A DNA stretch of 33,803 bases from CAISDA01 sp050258555 (GTDB lineage: Bacteria; Bacteroidota; Ignavibacteria; UBA10030; UBA8401): the NCBI GenBank assembly GCA_050258555.1, contig JBLMZA010000134.1:1-33803 (forward strand). The letters run 5' to 3'. Shown here piece after piece: positions 23,230 to 32,400 of the stretch. The position numbers were made by a program, and so were the translations under genes. Every line of letters begins with the position of its first letter. Positions within the stretch are counted from its first letter, which is position 1. A model generated the notes under the pieces. It saw only the letters and a program-made list of their open reading frames with translations, was not told the origin of the DNA and did not search any database.

Positions 23230-25163
23230 AAAAAAACGTTGCGGCCATGATCAGACAGGAGATCAGCCGGGAGTGGATCTTTCGTGAGGCATCGTCGCCC
23301 ATCTGGCATGAGGCGTCTGTGCCCGGATGCGTGCACACGGACCTGATGGCGTGCGGTCTCATACCCGGCGCGTTCAATGGCGCGAATGCATCCGAGCTCC
23401 AATGGATCGGCGAGAAGGACTGGGTCTATCAGTGCGCATTTCCTCTTCCGGAAGAGGTGCTGGCGAAGGAGCATTGCGAGATCGTCTTCAGGGGACTCGA
23501 TACGTACGCATCGGTCTACATGAACGACTCGCTGCTTTTGAAAGCCGACAACACGTTCCGCGAGTGGCGCGCCGATGTCCGGCCGTTTGCGAGGCACGGC
23601 CAAAACAAAATCACGATCTTCTTCCGCACTGTCTTCGACGAAACCATTCCGCGCCGGACGACATGCGGCATCTGCCGCCCCGTGGCGATCGAGGCATGGG
23701 ACTCGTTCCGGATACGCGGTGTGCACCTCATTCAAGAGCGCGTCGACAAAGACGAGGCGGTGATCATCTCGAAGCTCGAGATCGAATCGGATCGAGAACA
23801 GCGCGTCGGCGTGTCCGCAAGCGCCGATGCATCGAAGCTTGCCGCCAACTTCGCCATGCTGCGCAGGGGACTCAACACGGTCATGCTGGAAGGGAAGATC
23901 GCGAAGCCGAAACTCTGGTGGTGCAACGGCCTCGGGCCGCAGCATCTCTACCGCTATACAGCGCTCGTGGCGGCGGAAAACGGACTGACGGACGAGTATG
24001 TGACAAGCCTCGGCGTGCGCTCGCTCCGCATGGTGCGCAAGAAGGATGCATCGGGCACGAGTCTCTGCGTGCAGCTCAACGGCATCCCCGTTTTCATGAA
24101 GGGCGCCCACTATATTCCGCCCGACACTGTTCAAAGCCGCGTCGGAAATGAGCGGCATCAATCCATCGTGAGAGCCGCGGCCGAAGCCAACATGAACATG
24201 CTGCGCATATGGGGCGGGGGCATCTTCGAGGAGGACTCGTTCTATGAGATGTGCGACCGGTACGGGATTCTGATCTGGAACGACGTGATTTCTGCCTGCG
24301 CCCTTGATCCGGCCGAGGTTCAGGCCTGCTGCGAGTCGTACGAGACCGATGTCACGGCGGACATGGAGCGCTATTATCCCGAGCCGAAGGATGTGCCTGC
24401 CTCCCTCTACATGAGCCGGCTTGTGCAGGCCGACGCCGTGCGCATGGCCATCGAAGCGCATCGGCGCAGCATGTCCTCCTGCATGGACAGCCTCTTTTGG
24501 CCGATCGAGGAATGCAGGCCTCTCGCTTTCTGGCCCCGCATCGATGACTTCGGCCGATGGAACGCGATCCATTACGCGGTGAAGCATGCATACGCGCCAG
24601 TCCTCATCGCGCCCAAAACGACCGGGGATTCGGTGGCAGTCTCCATCGTCTCCGATGCGCAGGAAACGCTGAAGGGACTGCTCTACGTCTATGTGCGGGA
24701 GTTCGGAGGGAAGATCCTCTATGTCCGGACGTTTCCCGTCACAGTGCGTCCGAACTCGAGCCGCGTCTATCTCACGCTTTCGAAACGGGACCTGCTCGGC
24801 GGCGCGCCTGAGGACCGGATCGTGCTGGTGAGCCGCTTTGCGCCGCGAAAGGGAGCGGTCGCGGAGAACTTCACCTATTTCACACACCCCAAGGATCTTG
24901 CATTGGAACAGCCGGCCGTCACGATCGCCGTGCGAAAGGTGAAGAAGGGATTCGAGATCTCGCTCTCGGCATCGACGCTTGCCAGGAACGTCTGTGTGAC
25001 CTGCGATGAGGCGGAAGGATTCTTCAGCGACAATTTTTTCGATCTCCTCCCGCATGAAGCGAAGACGATCACGCTTGAAACCGAGCGGAAGATCCGCGAT
25101 GTCGCGCGGTCGATCCGCATCGTGAGTCTTGTGGATATGGACGCCCGGAGACAGCATCCATGA
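23226..25163 (+). CDS. Catalytically incomplete GH2 beta-mannosidase homologue (both active-site Glu missing)
   Basis: 645 residues, whereas bacterial and animal GH2 beta-mannosidases usually exceed 800. The N-terminal sugar-binding domain (PGCVHTDLMACGLIPGAF, LQWIGEKDW, FRGLDTYASVYMN), the Ig-like domain, the barrel start (ANMNMLRIWGGGIFEEDSFYEMCDRYGILIWND) and the C-terminal domains are clear. Two blocks are absent. Around residues 139-147 the usual YHFGWDWGP segment is gone, and the GIWRPV that follows is GICRPV. Between about 362 and 380 roughly 150-200 residues are missing, which in the family contain the NNE acid/base and the SEFG/SEYG nucleophile. Conserved YWQLND reads FWPIEE. No stop or frameshift is present, and the start is coupled to the GH5 gene by ATGA. 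Probably inactive: a decaying gene or a carbohydrate-binding pseudoenzyme. Confidence 0.85.
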   Translation: MKKNVAAMIRQEISREWIFREASSPIWHEASVPGCVHTDLMACGLIPGAFNGANASELQWIGEKDWVYQCAFPLPEEVLAKEHCEIVFRGLDTYASVYMNDSLLLKADNTFREWRADVRPFARHGQNKITIFFRTVFDETIPRRTTCGICRPVAIEAWDSFRIRGVHLIQERVDKDEAVIISKLEIESDREQRVGVSASADASKLAANFAMLRRGLNTVMLEGKIAKPKLWWCNGLGPQHLYRYTALVAAENGLTDEYVTSLGVRSLRMVRKKDASGTSLCVQLNGIPVFMKGAHYIPPDTVQSRVGNERHQSIVRAAAEANMNMLRIWGGGIFEEDSFYEMCDRYGILIWNDVISACALDPAEVQACCESYETDVTADMERYYPEPKDVPASLYMSRLVQADAVRMAIEAHRRSMSSCMDSLFWPIEECRPLAFWPRIDDFGRWNAIHYAVKHAYAPVLIAPKTTGDSVAVSIVSDAQETLKGLLYVYVREFGGKILYVRTFPVTVRPNSSRVYLTLSKRDLLGGAPEDRIVLVSRFAPRKGAVAENFTYFTHPKDLALEQPAVTIAVRKVKKGFEISLSASTLARNVCVTCDEAEGFFSDNFFDLLPHEAKTITLETERKIRDVARSIRIVSLVDMDARRQHP

Positions 25164-25167
25164 GGGA

Positions 25168-25218
25168 CCGTCACGGCGGCAGGAAGAATGTGTACGCCTG
25201 CCGCGTGCTTCATGACGG
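25168..25218. terminator. Nested hairpin between the convergent GH2 and GH27 genes
   Basis: The inner stem GCGGCAGG (25176-25183) pairs with 25197-25204 and the outer stem CCGTCA (25168-25173) with 25213-25218, filling the 60-bp gap between two converging genes. There is no U-run on either strand, so it may be a weak or factor-dependent terminator. Confidence 0.45.
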
Positions 25219-25223
25219 CGCCC

Positions 25224-26453
25224 TCATCGTGTGTGTGAGGAGGTCTGCGTCAGCCGCACCAGAAGCACATCGTGCGAAGGTAGTGTGACTGCTATGGGCT
25301 GATCGGTCGAACCGAGATCCTTTTTCTTCCAGATATCGCGCACGTGATAGACAGAATGCGACGCATCGAGCCTGCGGCCAGAGAGCGTGTCAAGAACAGG
25401 ATGCTTCGCCCATGCATGGGAGATGCGTTTCGGCATGGACGAACGGTTGAGAAAGCAGACCGCCCAGTCCTCGCTGCCGAGCGGCTTCACCCACACTTCG
25501 ATGCTGTCTGCCGACTCGAGCCGATATCCCTGTATGCCGAGCGAATCCTGATCGATCGCGATCGCTTCCGGGTCGGTGAGGATCTCGCGCACGCGGCCGC
25601 TCATCGATCGGACATCGTTGCCGGCCATGAGCGGGGCGGCCATCATGCACCAGAGCGAGAAGTGCGCACGGTCCTCGCTTTCACTCATGCCGTTGCCCAC
25701 TTCAAGCATGTCGGGATCGTTCCAGTGTCCGGGACCCGCATGGCGCCGGATGTCTTTGCGCATTTCAACGATCGTCATGATGCCGTTCGACGACCAGGTG
25801 CCGTGGTTGATCGTTCCGTCGAAGACGGGCGAGATGTCGCCTGTCGTGCGCCACAGATGGCCGACCGTATCGGCCCATTCCCACGGCTTCGTATCGCCCC
25901 ATTCGCAGATGCTGAAGACGACGGGACGGCCGGCGGCAAAGAGCGCATCGCGCATGGTCATGTAGGCGCCCACGGAATTCAGTCCGGCCGTGCTGCACCA
26001 GTCGTATTTCAGATAGTCGACGCCCCATGAGGCGTATGTGAGCGCATCCTGATATTCATGGCCGCGGCTGCCCGGATGCCCCGCGCAGGTCTTCGCGCCG
26101 GCGCACGAATAGATGCCGAACTTCAGTCCCTTGGCGTGCACATATTCGGCAAGCGCCTTCATGCCGGAGGGGAATCGTTCGGGATTGGCGCGGATGAAGC
26201 CCGCGCTGTCTCTTCCGCCGTGCCAGCAGTCGTCGATGACGACATACCGGTAGCCGGCGTCTTTCATTCCGCTCGAGACCATGGCATCGGCGATGGCGCG
26301 GATCATCGCTTCGTCCACATTGCAGCCGAACTTGTTCCAGCTGTTCCATCCCATGGGCGGCGTGAGCGCCAGTCCTTCGTATTTCTGGGCGAAGAGTGTG
26401 CCGGTTGTCAGCACCAGCAGTGTGAGGACGGCGGCGTGTCGGCGAAGTGTCAT
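25224..26453 (-). CDS. Secreted GH27 alpha-galactosidase
   Basis: Removes alpha-1,6-galactosyl side groups from galactomannan or galactoglucomannan, exposing the backbone. The 409-residue product has a signal peptide ending TLFAQ near residue 23. The GH27 barrel begins LALTPPMGWNSWN. The nucleophile is Asp151 in YLKYDWC and the acid/base Asp206 in WRTTGDI; WNDPDMLEVGN is the other family block. A C-terminal beta-sandwich ends the protein. The ATG at 26453 has AAAGGAG upstream; an earlier ATG (26492) would place the operator-like repeat inside the gene. Transcribed divergently from the GH130 gene across a 153-bp regulatory gap. Confidence 0.95.
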   Translation of the reverse strand: MTLRRHAAVLTLLVLTTGTLFAQKYEGLALTPPMGWNSWNKFGCNVDEAMIRAIADAMVSSGMKDAGYRYVVIDDCWHGGRDSAGFIRANPERFPSGMKALAEYVHAKGLKFGIYSCAGAKTCAGHPGSRGHEYQDALTYASWGVDYLKYDWCSTAGLNSVGAYMTMRDALFAAGRPVVFSICEWGDTKPWEWADTVGHLWRTTGDISPVFDGTINHGTWSSNGIMTIVEMRKDIRRHAGPGHWNDPDMLEVGNGMSESEDRAHFSLWCMMAAPLMAGNDVRSMSGRVREILTDPEAIAIDQDSLGIQGYRLESADSIEVWVKPLGSEDWAVCFLNRSSMPKRISHAWAKHPVLDTLSGRRLDASHSVYHVRDIWKKKDLGSTDQPIAVTLPSHDVLLVRLTQTSSHTR

Positions 26454-26485
26454 CGCGGGTTCTCCTTTATGATAGCAATAAATGG

Positions 26486-26500
26486 TTATCATTCTGATAA
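26486..26500. promoter_or_regulatory. Candidate operator between galA-like and GH130 genes
   Basis: Perfect inverted repeat TTATCATTCTGATAA, 33 bases from the alpha-galactosidase start and 107 bases from the GH130 start. The same TTATC-N5-RATAA layout recurs twice in the other divergent gap of the locus. No regulator gene is in the window, so the protein that might bind is unknown. Confidence 0.45.
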
Positions 26501-26606
26501 AAGGAAAGAAGGCGCCTGGAGCGAAATGTAGTCATTTTTATGCAAAAAAAACGATGGCATTCTTTGTGCAGCATCAGAACGAGACACAACAGGAAGGAGG
26601 AGAACC

Positions 26607-27815
26607 GTGACTTCACAGGAATATGCCCGCCGTGTGCGCGGTCTCATGCGCGATCATGAGCGGCTCATCAGGCGGAAGAACCGCAGACAGCGCGGGGGCA
26701 ACGGCCTGTTCGACCGGTATGAATATCCCGTCCTCACCGCCGGGCATACGCCGGTCTTCTGGCGCTATGATCTCGACCGGAAGACGAACCCCTTTCTCAT
26801 GGAGCGCCTCGGCGTCAATGCCGCATTCAATGCCGGCGCCATCGAGCATGAGGGCCGGATTCTCCTCTTTGTGCGCGTGGAAGGAGCGGACCGCAAATCG
26901 TTTTTCGCCGTGGCCGAGTCGCCGAACGGCATCGACAATTTCCGGTTCTGGGATTATCCGATTGTGATGCCTGAAACTGAAGAGCCCGATACGAATGTCT
27001 ACGATCTGCGCGTGGTGAAGCACGAAGACGGATGGTACTACGGACTCTTCTGCACCGAGCGGAGGGATCCGCATGCCGAACCGTTCGACCTTTCATCGGC
27101 GGTGGCGCAGTGCGGCATCGCGCGCACGAAAAATTTCGTGTCGTGGGAGCGCCTTCCCGATCTCAAGACGCACTCTCCGCAGCAGCGCAACGTGGTGCTC
27201 CATCCCGAATTCGTCCAAGGCCGCTACGCCTTCTACACGAGACCTCAGGACGGATTCATCAGCACGGGTTCGGGCGGAGGAATCGGCTGGGGACTTTCCG
27301 ATTCGATCGATCATGCAAAGATCGACGAGGAACTGATTGTCGATGAGCGCCGCTATCACACGATCAACGAAGTGAAGAACGGACTCGGGCCCGCACCCAT
27401 CAGGACGGAGAAAGGGTGGCTGCACCTGGCGCACGGCGTGCGCGCGACGGCCGCCGGACTCCGCTACGTGCTCTATATGTTCCTCACCGATCTCAAAGAG
27501 CCGCACAAAGTGATCGCCAAACCCGGCGGATATCTCATCGCGCCGCGGGGAATGGAGCGCGTCGGCGACGTGTCGAATGTCGTCTTCAGCAACGGTTGGG
27601 TGCCGAGATCAAACGGCGATGTGCTCCTCTACTATGCATCGTCCGATACGCGCATGCATGTCGCCGTCTCGACCGTGGAGAAGCTCCTGGATTACGTGCT
27701 GCAGACGCCTCCCGACGGACTCAGAAGCGCCGCAAGCGTCGAGCAGCGCACGGCATTGATCGCAAAAAATCTTGCGCTGCTGAAACAAACGCGCCGGGCT
27801 TCGAGACGGTCATGA
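26607..27815 (+). CDS. GH130 4-O-beta-D-mannosyl-D-glucose phosphorylase
   Basis: Splits Man-beta-1,4-Glc with phosphate into alpha-mannose-1-phosphate and glucose in the cytosol. The 402-residue product matches subfamily GH130_1 closely over its whole length: PVLTAGHTPVFWRYD, VRVEGADRKSFFAVAESPNG, the catalytic Asp133 in DTNVYDLRV, QQRNVVLHPEFV, STGSGGGIGWG and YYASSDTRMHVA are nearly those of the characterised Bacteroides fragilis enzyme as I recall it. No signal peptide. The start is a GTG with AAGGAGG upstream. The epimerase gene that supplies the substrate ends tail-to-tail with it; both stop codons lie in the palindrome TCATGA. Confidence 0.95.
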   Translation: MTSQEYARRVRGLMRDHERLIRRKNRRQRGGNGLFDRYEYPVLTAGHTPVFWRYDLDRKTNPFLMERLGVNAAFNAGAIEHEGRILLFVRVEGADRKSFFAVAESPNGIDNFRFWDYPIVMPETEEPDTNVYDLRVVKHEDGWYYGLFCTERRDPHAEPFDLSSAVAQCGIARTKNFVSWERLPDLKTHSPQQRNVVLHPEFVQGRYAFYTRPQDGFISTGSGGGIGWGLSDSIDHAKIDEELIVDERRYHTINEVKNGLGPAPIRTEKGWLHLAHGVRATAAGLRYVLYMFLTDLKEPHKVIAKPGGYLIAPRGMERVGDVSNVVFSNGWVPRSNGDVLLYYASSDTRMHVAVSTVEKLLDYVLQTPPDGLRSAASVEQRTALIAKNLALLKQTRRASRRS

Positions 27816-29198
27816 TGCAGGCAGAAGGGAAGCCGTGCGGCGCCAGTGATCGATGAACTCCGCCATCGCCGTTGTGTGCGATGTGCGGTGAATTCCGGAC
27901 TCGCGCCGCGGAATGTCATCGAGCATCATGATGCAGTTCATGAGCGCGCGGCTCGTATGGTACGTGCATTTCCACATGTGGCTCTTCGGTCCGGTCCTGA
28001 ACTCGGGCTGCTCGTCGAGTCCTCCTTCAAACCAGTCTCCGCGTTCGTGGTCGAGCACGTAGGCGTCCACATACGCCCACTGTTTTTGAAAATGTTCGGC
28101 ATAGGTGCTTTCACCGGGATAGATCGATGAAAAGAGCAGAAGAGCGTTCAACGCCTCGGCCTGCGCCCACCAGTTCTTCGTCGGCCGGATGATCGAGCAC
28201 GTATCTTCGCCGCGGAAATAATATCCTGCGTCATGGATGCCGCCGTTGTCGCGATCGAACCCGCATCGCAGCGCATGATCGACCATGCGCCGTGCCGTGC
28301 TCAACGTCCGCGTATCCTCTTCGATGCCGAGCGCATGCGATGCCTCGAGCATGAGGAAGGCGGTCTCGACATCGTGGCCGAACGAGACATGATCCAATCC
28401 CTCATAGCGGCGCCGCTCTTCGTCGCCCGATGTGCGAAAGGAGACCGGCGTCCAATCGGGGTGAAAGAAGAGATGAAGATATCCCTTCTCATCGGTCATC
28501 ACATCGCGTATGAGCCCGAGCAGATTCTTCAGCTGCGCTTCAAGCAGCGGATCATGCCAGAGCCGGTAGAGTTCGGTATAGGCTTCCAGAAGATGAATCG
28601 ACGAATTCTGATCCTTGTATCCGAGCTCATCCCTGTCGTCGGCGATCGTCGCGTACAGGCTCGAGCGGTCGAAGGGCTGCGAGTCCGCTGTCAGGAACTG
28701 GAAGTATCCGTTGTCACGGCGGTCGAACGCATGCGTCTCGATCCATCGGAAGGCGGTCTGGGCGAAGTCGAGCACGGCCGGATCATGCGTCCGTTCATAG
28801 AGCGCGGCAAGCGCGAAGAGCGCGAACGCGTTGCCGTACGTGCGCTTCTCGTCGCGCCATCCCCCTGCGGCAGAAACGCCTCCCGTTCGGTCCCTGATCT
28901 GGAAGAATCCGCCATACACCGGATCCCACATCTTCTCCTTCAGGAATCGGAATCCGTGGCGCGCATAGGCTTCATATGCCCGGCCCTCCTCAAGATACCC
29001 TGCGGCCTTCGACGTCGTCCAGATATGCCGCGCCTGCGACACGATCATCTTTTCCTGGGCGGGCAGGATCGTCCAGTCCTGCGCAAGATTGGTGAAATAT
29101 CCGCCTTCCTCACGGTCGAGAACGAGCGGGTACCATTTTTTCCAGATGCCGTCGATGAGTGCGCCGCGCATGGCGTCGGCGATGCCGCGTGAGTTCAT
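27810..29198 (-). CDS. Cellobiose/mannobiose 2-epimerase (AGE family)
   Basis: Epimerises the reducing-end sugar of beta-1,4 disaccharides (Man-Man to Man-Glc, or Glc-Glc to Glc-Man) in the cytosol. The 462-residue product is an (alpha/alpha)6 barrel of the N-acylglucosamine 2-epimerase fold. The family histidines are visible in SSIHLLEA (about residue 202), FGHDVET (about 275) and WKCTYHTSRA (about 414), plus RHIWTTSKA near the N-terminus. It is longer than most cellobiose 2-epimerases (about 390-410 residues). Neighbouring GH130 makes mannobiose the likeliest substrate. The start with AGGA six bases upstream (29198) is preferred over nearby ATGs at 29204, 29216 and 29231. Confidence 0.9.
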   Translation of the reverse strand: MNSRGIADAMRGALIDGIWKKWYPLVLDREEGGYFTNLAQDWTILPAQEKMIVSQARHIWTTSKAAGYLEEGRAYEAYARHGFRFLKEKMWDPVYGGFFQIRDRTGGVSAAGGWRDEKRTYGNAFALFALAALYERTHDPAVLDFAQTAFRWIETHAFDRRDNGYFQFLTADSQPFDRSSLYATIADDRDELGYKDQNSSIHLLEAYTELYRLWHDPLLEAQLKNLLGLIRDVMTDEKGYLHLFFHPDWTPVSFRTSGDEERRRYEGLDHVSFGHDVETAFLMLEASHALGIEEDTRTLSTARRMVDHALRCGFDRDNGGIHDAGYYFRGEDTCSIIRPTKNWWAQAEALNALLLFSSIYPGESTYAEHFQKQWAYVDAYVLDHERGDWFEGGLDEQPEFRTGPKSHMWKCTYHTSRALMNCIMMLDDIPRRESGIHRTSHTTAMAEFIDHWRRTASLLPAS

Positions 29199-29295
29199 CG
29201 TCATTCCTGTGATCATCGGAAAAATGACCATCCAATATCGTGCTATAAATTGATGGCGCTTTTGCTTCCGAAGGCGGCATTTCCTCCGTCGCTTT

Positions 29296-29310
29296 TTATC
29301 GATTTAATAA
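29296..29310. promoter_or_regulatory. Candidate operator copy 2 (TTATC-N5-AATAA)
   Basis: TTATCGATTTAATAA, imperfect palindrome with the same half-site spacing as the repeat at 26486. AT-rich surroundings weaken the case for any single copy. Confidence 0.35.
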
Positions 29311-29314
29311 AATA

Positions 29315-29329
29315 TTATCGCAATAATAA
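29315..29329. promoter_or_regulatory. Candidate operator copy 3 (TTATC-N5-AATAA)
   Basis: TTATCGCAATAATAA, 19 bases after copy 2 start to start. It also contains a perfect TATTAT-CGCA-ATAATA inverted repeat (29313-29328). It overlaps a possible epimerase promoter on the minus strand. Confidence 0.35.
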
Positions 29330-29372
29330 GCTGCGCCCGGCGCACAAATCCGGGCACCGGGGACATGCATGG

Positions 29373-29401
29373 TTGAATTCGAGAAGAAAGAACGGTATTT
29401 T
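29373..29401 (+). promoter_or_regulatory. Candidate promoter of the GH5-esterase gene
   Basis: TTGAAT (29373-29378), exactly 17 bp, then TATTTT (29396-29401), leaving a leader of about 90 bases before the ATG at 29498. Confidence 0.5.
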
Positions 29402-29497
29402 TGTGCTGGAGGCGGAAGGGAAGAACGCTGGCATTCCATTTGATTCTTGCTTTCACGCCGGGCTGTTTTTTCTCACATCGACACACGACGTTCCGCC

Positions 29498-32400
29498 ATG
29501 ACCCATCGACCGCTCATACTGCTTGCTCTCTCGCTCATTCTCTCATCAGCCGCCGCGGCGCAATTTGCGCATTTCATCACGGCCAAGGACGGCCGGTTGC
29601 TGGACGGGAGCGAGGAGTTCCGCTTCGTCTCGTACAATATTCCGAACCTTCATTACGTCGAATACAATTTCCAGTTTGCCGAGCCGAACCCGTGGCGCCT
29701 GCCCGATGCGTTCGAGATCCGCGATGCGCTGATGTCGATCAAAATCATGGGCGGCAATGCCACGCGCATGTACGTGCTTTCGGTGAGGAAGGAAGGAGAA
29801 GAGCCCTCGATTCCCCGGCACATCGACGCGCCGGGCCGCTATAACGAGGAAGCATTCCGCGCGCTCGATACGGTGCTTGCGATTGCCAACGAGACCGGCG
29901 TGCGCGTCATCATTCCCTTCGTCGACAACTGGCAGTGGTGGGGCGGACCGAAGGAGTACGCGGCATTCCGCGGCAAATCCAGGAGCGCGTTCTGGTCCGA
30001 CCCGGAGGTGGTCGAAGATATGAAGGCCGCGATCACGCATCTCATCAATCGCACGAATACGGTGACGGGCGTGCGATACAAGGATGACAAGGCGATCCTG
30101 TGCTGGGAAACCGGCAACGAGATCGAGACGCCGACGTATGAATGGACGCGTCAGATCGCCGCGCATATCAAGAGCCTCGATACGAATCATCTCGTGTGCG
30201 AAGGAACATTCCGCCGCACGATCAGTTCCGAGGCGCTTGCCGATCCGAATATCGACGTCCTCTCGACGCACAATTACGGACGGGCCGCGGAGATCATTCC
30301 GCAGATTGCGGAAGCCGCGGAGACCGCCGCGGGAAAGAAGCCGCTCTTCATCGGAGAGTTCGGCTTCATTCCCGTCGAGGAAATGCAGGCTGTCATCGAT
30401 ACGGTGATCGCGCGCGGACTCTCGGGCATCATGGTCTGGAGCCTGAGGCCGCACAACAGAGACGGCGGCTTCTATTATCATACGAACGATTACCGCATTC
30501 CGGGATTCGAATCCGGGCGCGCATGGCAGGAGCAGGCCGTCGTCTCGCTTCTGCGCGAGAAGGCGTGGCAGATCCGCAATATGCCTGTGGCGTCGCTTCC
30601 TATACCTGCTCCGCCTCTCATGCTGCCGGTGGAAACGCCCTTCGCCATTTCATGGCGCGGATCGACGGGCGCTTCCTCATACATCATCGAGCGTCGCGAT
30701 GCTTCAGGCGGCGCGTGGAAGACGATCGCCGACAGCGCAAGCGATGCGGAGATCGGCTACCGTCCGCTCTACAGCGACACGAGCGCGGAAGTCGGCCATC
30801 AGTATTTTTACCGCATCTCGGCGCGCAACGAATCGGGAGTCTCCGCCCCTTCGGCCGCTGCCGGACCCGTGCGTGTGGATCATCTGGTCTTCGTCGACGA
30901 ATTCATGAACGACGCGCATCTCTACGGGCGCATGGGGCGTCTCACGTATCTGCACGCTTCGGCGCTCTCGCAGGCGAAACAGGACAAGCACCGGCTTGCG
31001 GGCGCTCAGGGCGATTACATCGTCTACAAAATGCCGCATGTGATGCGCTCGATTGCGCTCGACATGTTCTATACGAAAGCGCCGGGAAAGGAAATCCGCA
31101 TCCTGACCGGTCCCACACTCGAGGCGATGAAGCCCTTGAAGGTTCGTTCGCAGTCGTTCCGGAATCTTGCGAACGAGTATCAGGCCTATCTGCCCGTGCG
31201 CTACAGGGCTGAGGCGATACCGGCTGCGGACCGGTTCATCAGAATCGAACTGGCCGACGGCGCGGAGCTCGCGCGTCTGGAAGTCGAGCAGAAGCACGGC
31301 ACATTCACGCTCGCTCCGCTCATTGCCGAGAACATGGTGCTGCAGCAGAACGCCGCCGTGCCCGTGTGGGGCACGGGCGTCGCAGGCGCGACGATCGACA
31401 TCGCGGGCTCGTGGGGGAAAAAAGCGTCCGTCACCGTGGGTGATGACGGACGCTGGATGGCGCACCTTCGCACGCCTTCGGCCGGAGGTCCCTTCACGCT
31501 GACATTCAGCGAATACGACACGACCGCCGTGGTGAAGAACGTGCTCGCAGGGGAAGTATGGCTTGCCTCGGGCCAGTCGAATATGGAAATGCCGCTGGAA
31601 GGATGGCCGCCATCAGATACGGTGGCCAATTCAGCATCCGAGATCGCGCGATCGAGGAACGATGCCATCCGCATGTTCACCGTGAGCCATGCGCTTTCGC
31701 TCGATCCGGAATCGACCGCCGCGGGACGATGGAGCGCTTCCTCTCCCGAAGCCTCGGGCCGCTTCAGCGCGACGGCGTATTTTTTCGCACGCATGCTTTT
31801 TGATTCGCTGCATGTGCCCATTGGCATCATTCATGCGAGCTGGGGCGGCACGAAGATCGAGCCCTGGATCAGCGCCGAAACGATGTCCTCCTTCGATGAG
31901 TACAGGCCGGTGATCCGCCGGCTCGAGGCCGGAGCGAAAGACCGACAGCGCTACGCCGAATGGATCCGTTCCTTCCCGTCGATCGATATGAGCGAGCGCA
32001 CGGGAAAGGACCGCTGGAAGGGACTCGATTTCAATGATACAGCCTGCGCCGATTCCGGCTATGACGACCGTGCGTGGCCCGAGATGATGCTGCCGCAGAA
32101 TTGGGAGCGCACCGGGATGGGGTATTTCGACGGCGTGCTCTGGTTCAGGAAGACGGTCGAGATTCCGGAAGACTGGGTGCACTCGCCGCTCACGCTCGAA
32201 CTCGGGCCGGTGGATGATATGGATATCACATTCGTCAACGGTACGCGCGTCGGCGCCACCGAAGAAGACGGCATGTGGAATGCGCCGAGAAGCTATACCG
32301 TTCCGGCAGAAGTCGTCGGCTCACGGCGCATCTCGATTGCCGTACGCGTGATCGATAACCAGGGCGGAGGCGGTCTCTTCGGCACGCCGGAAGAGATGGT

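Larger units (their letters stand above)
29199..29497. other. AT-rich divergent regulatory gap
   Basis: 299 bases without a gene between the epimerase (minus) and the GH5-esterase gene (plus). Bases 29290-29330 are markedly AT-rich and hold two operator-like repeats. A minus-strand TTGCGA-17-GATAAA pair overlaps these repeats and could serve the epimerase. A plus-strand promoter lies at 29373-29401. No RNA gene is recognisable. Confidence 0.5.

Noticed and set aside
22713..25157. A very long open frame (814 codons) on the minus strand across the GH5 and GH2 genes
   Set aside because: It is rich in His, Arg and Asp, the typical antisense image of GC-rich codons. It has no recognisable domain, and the plus strand carries clear glycosidase motifs.
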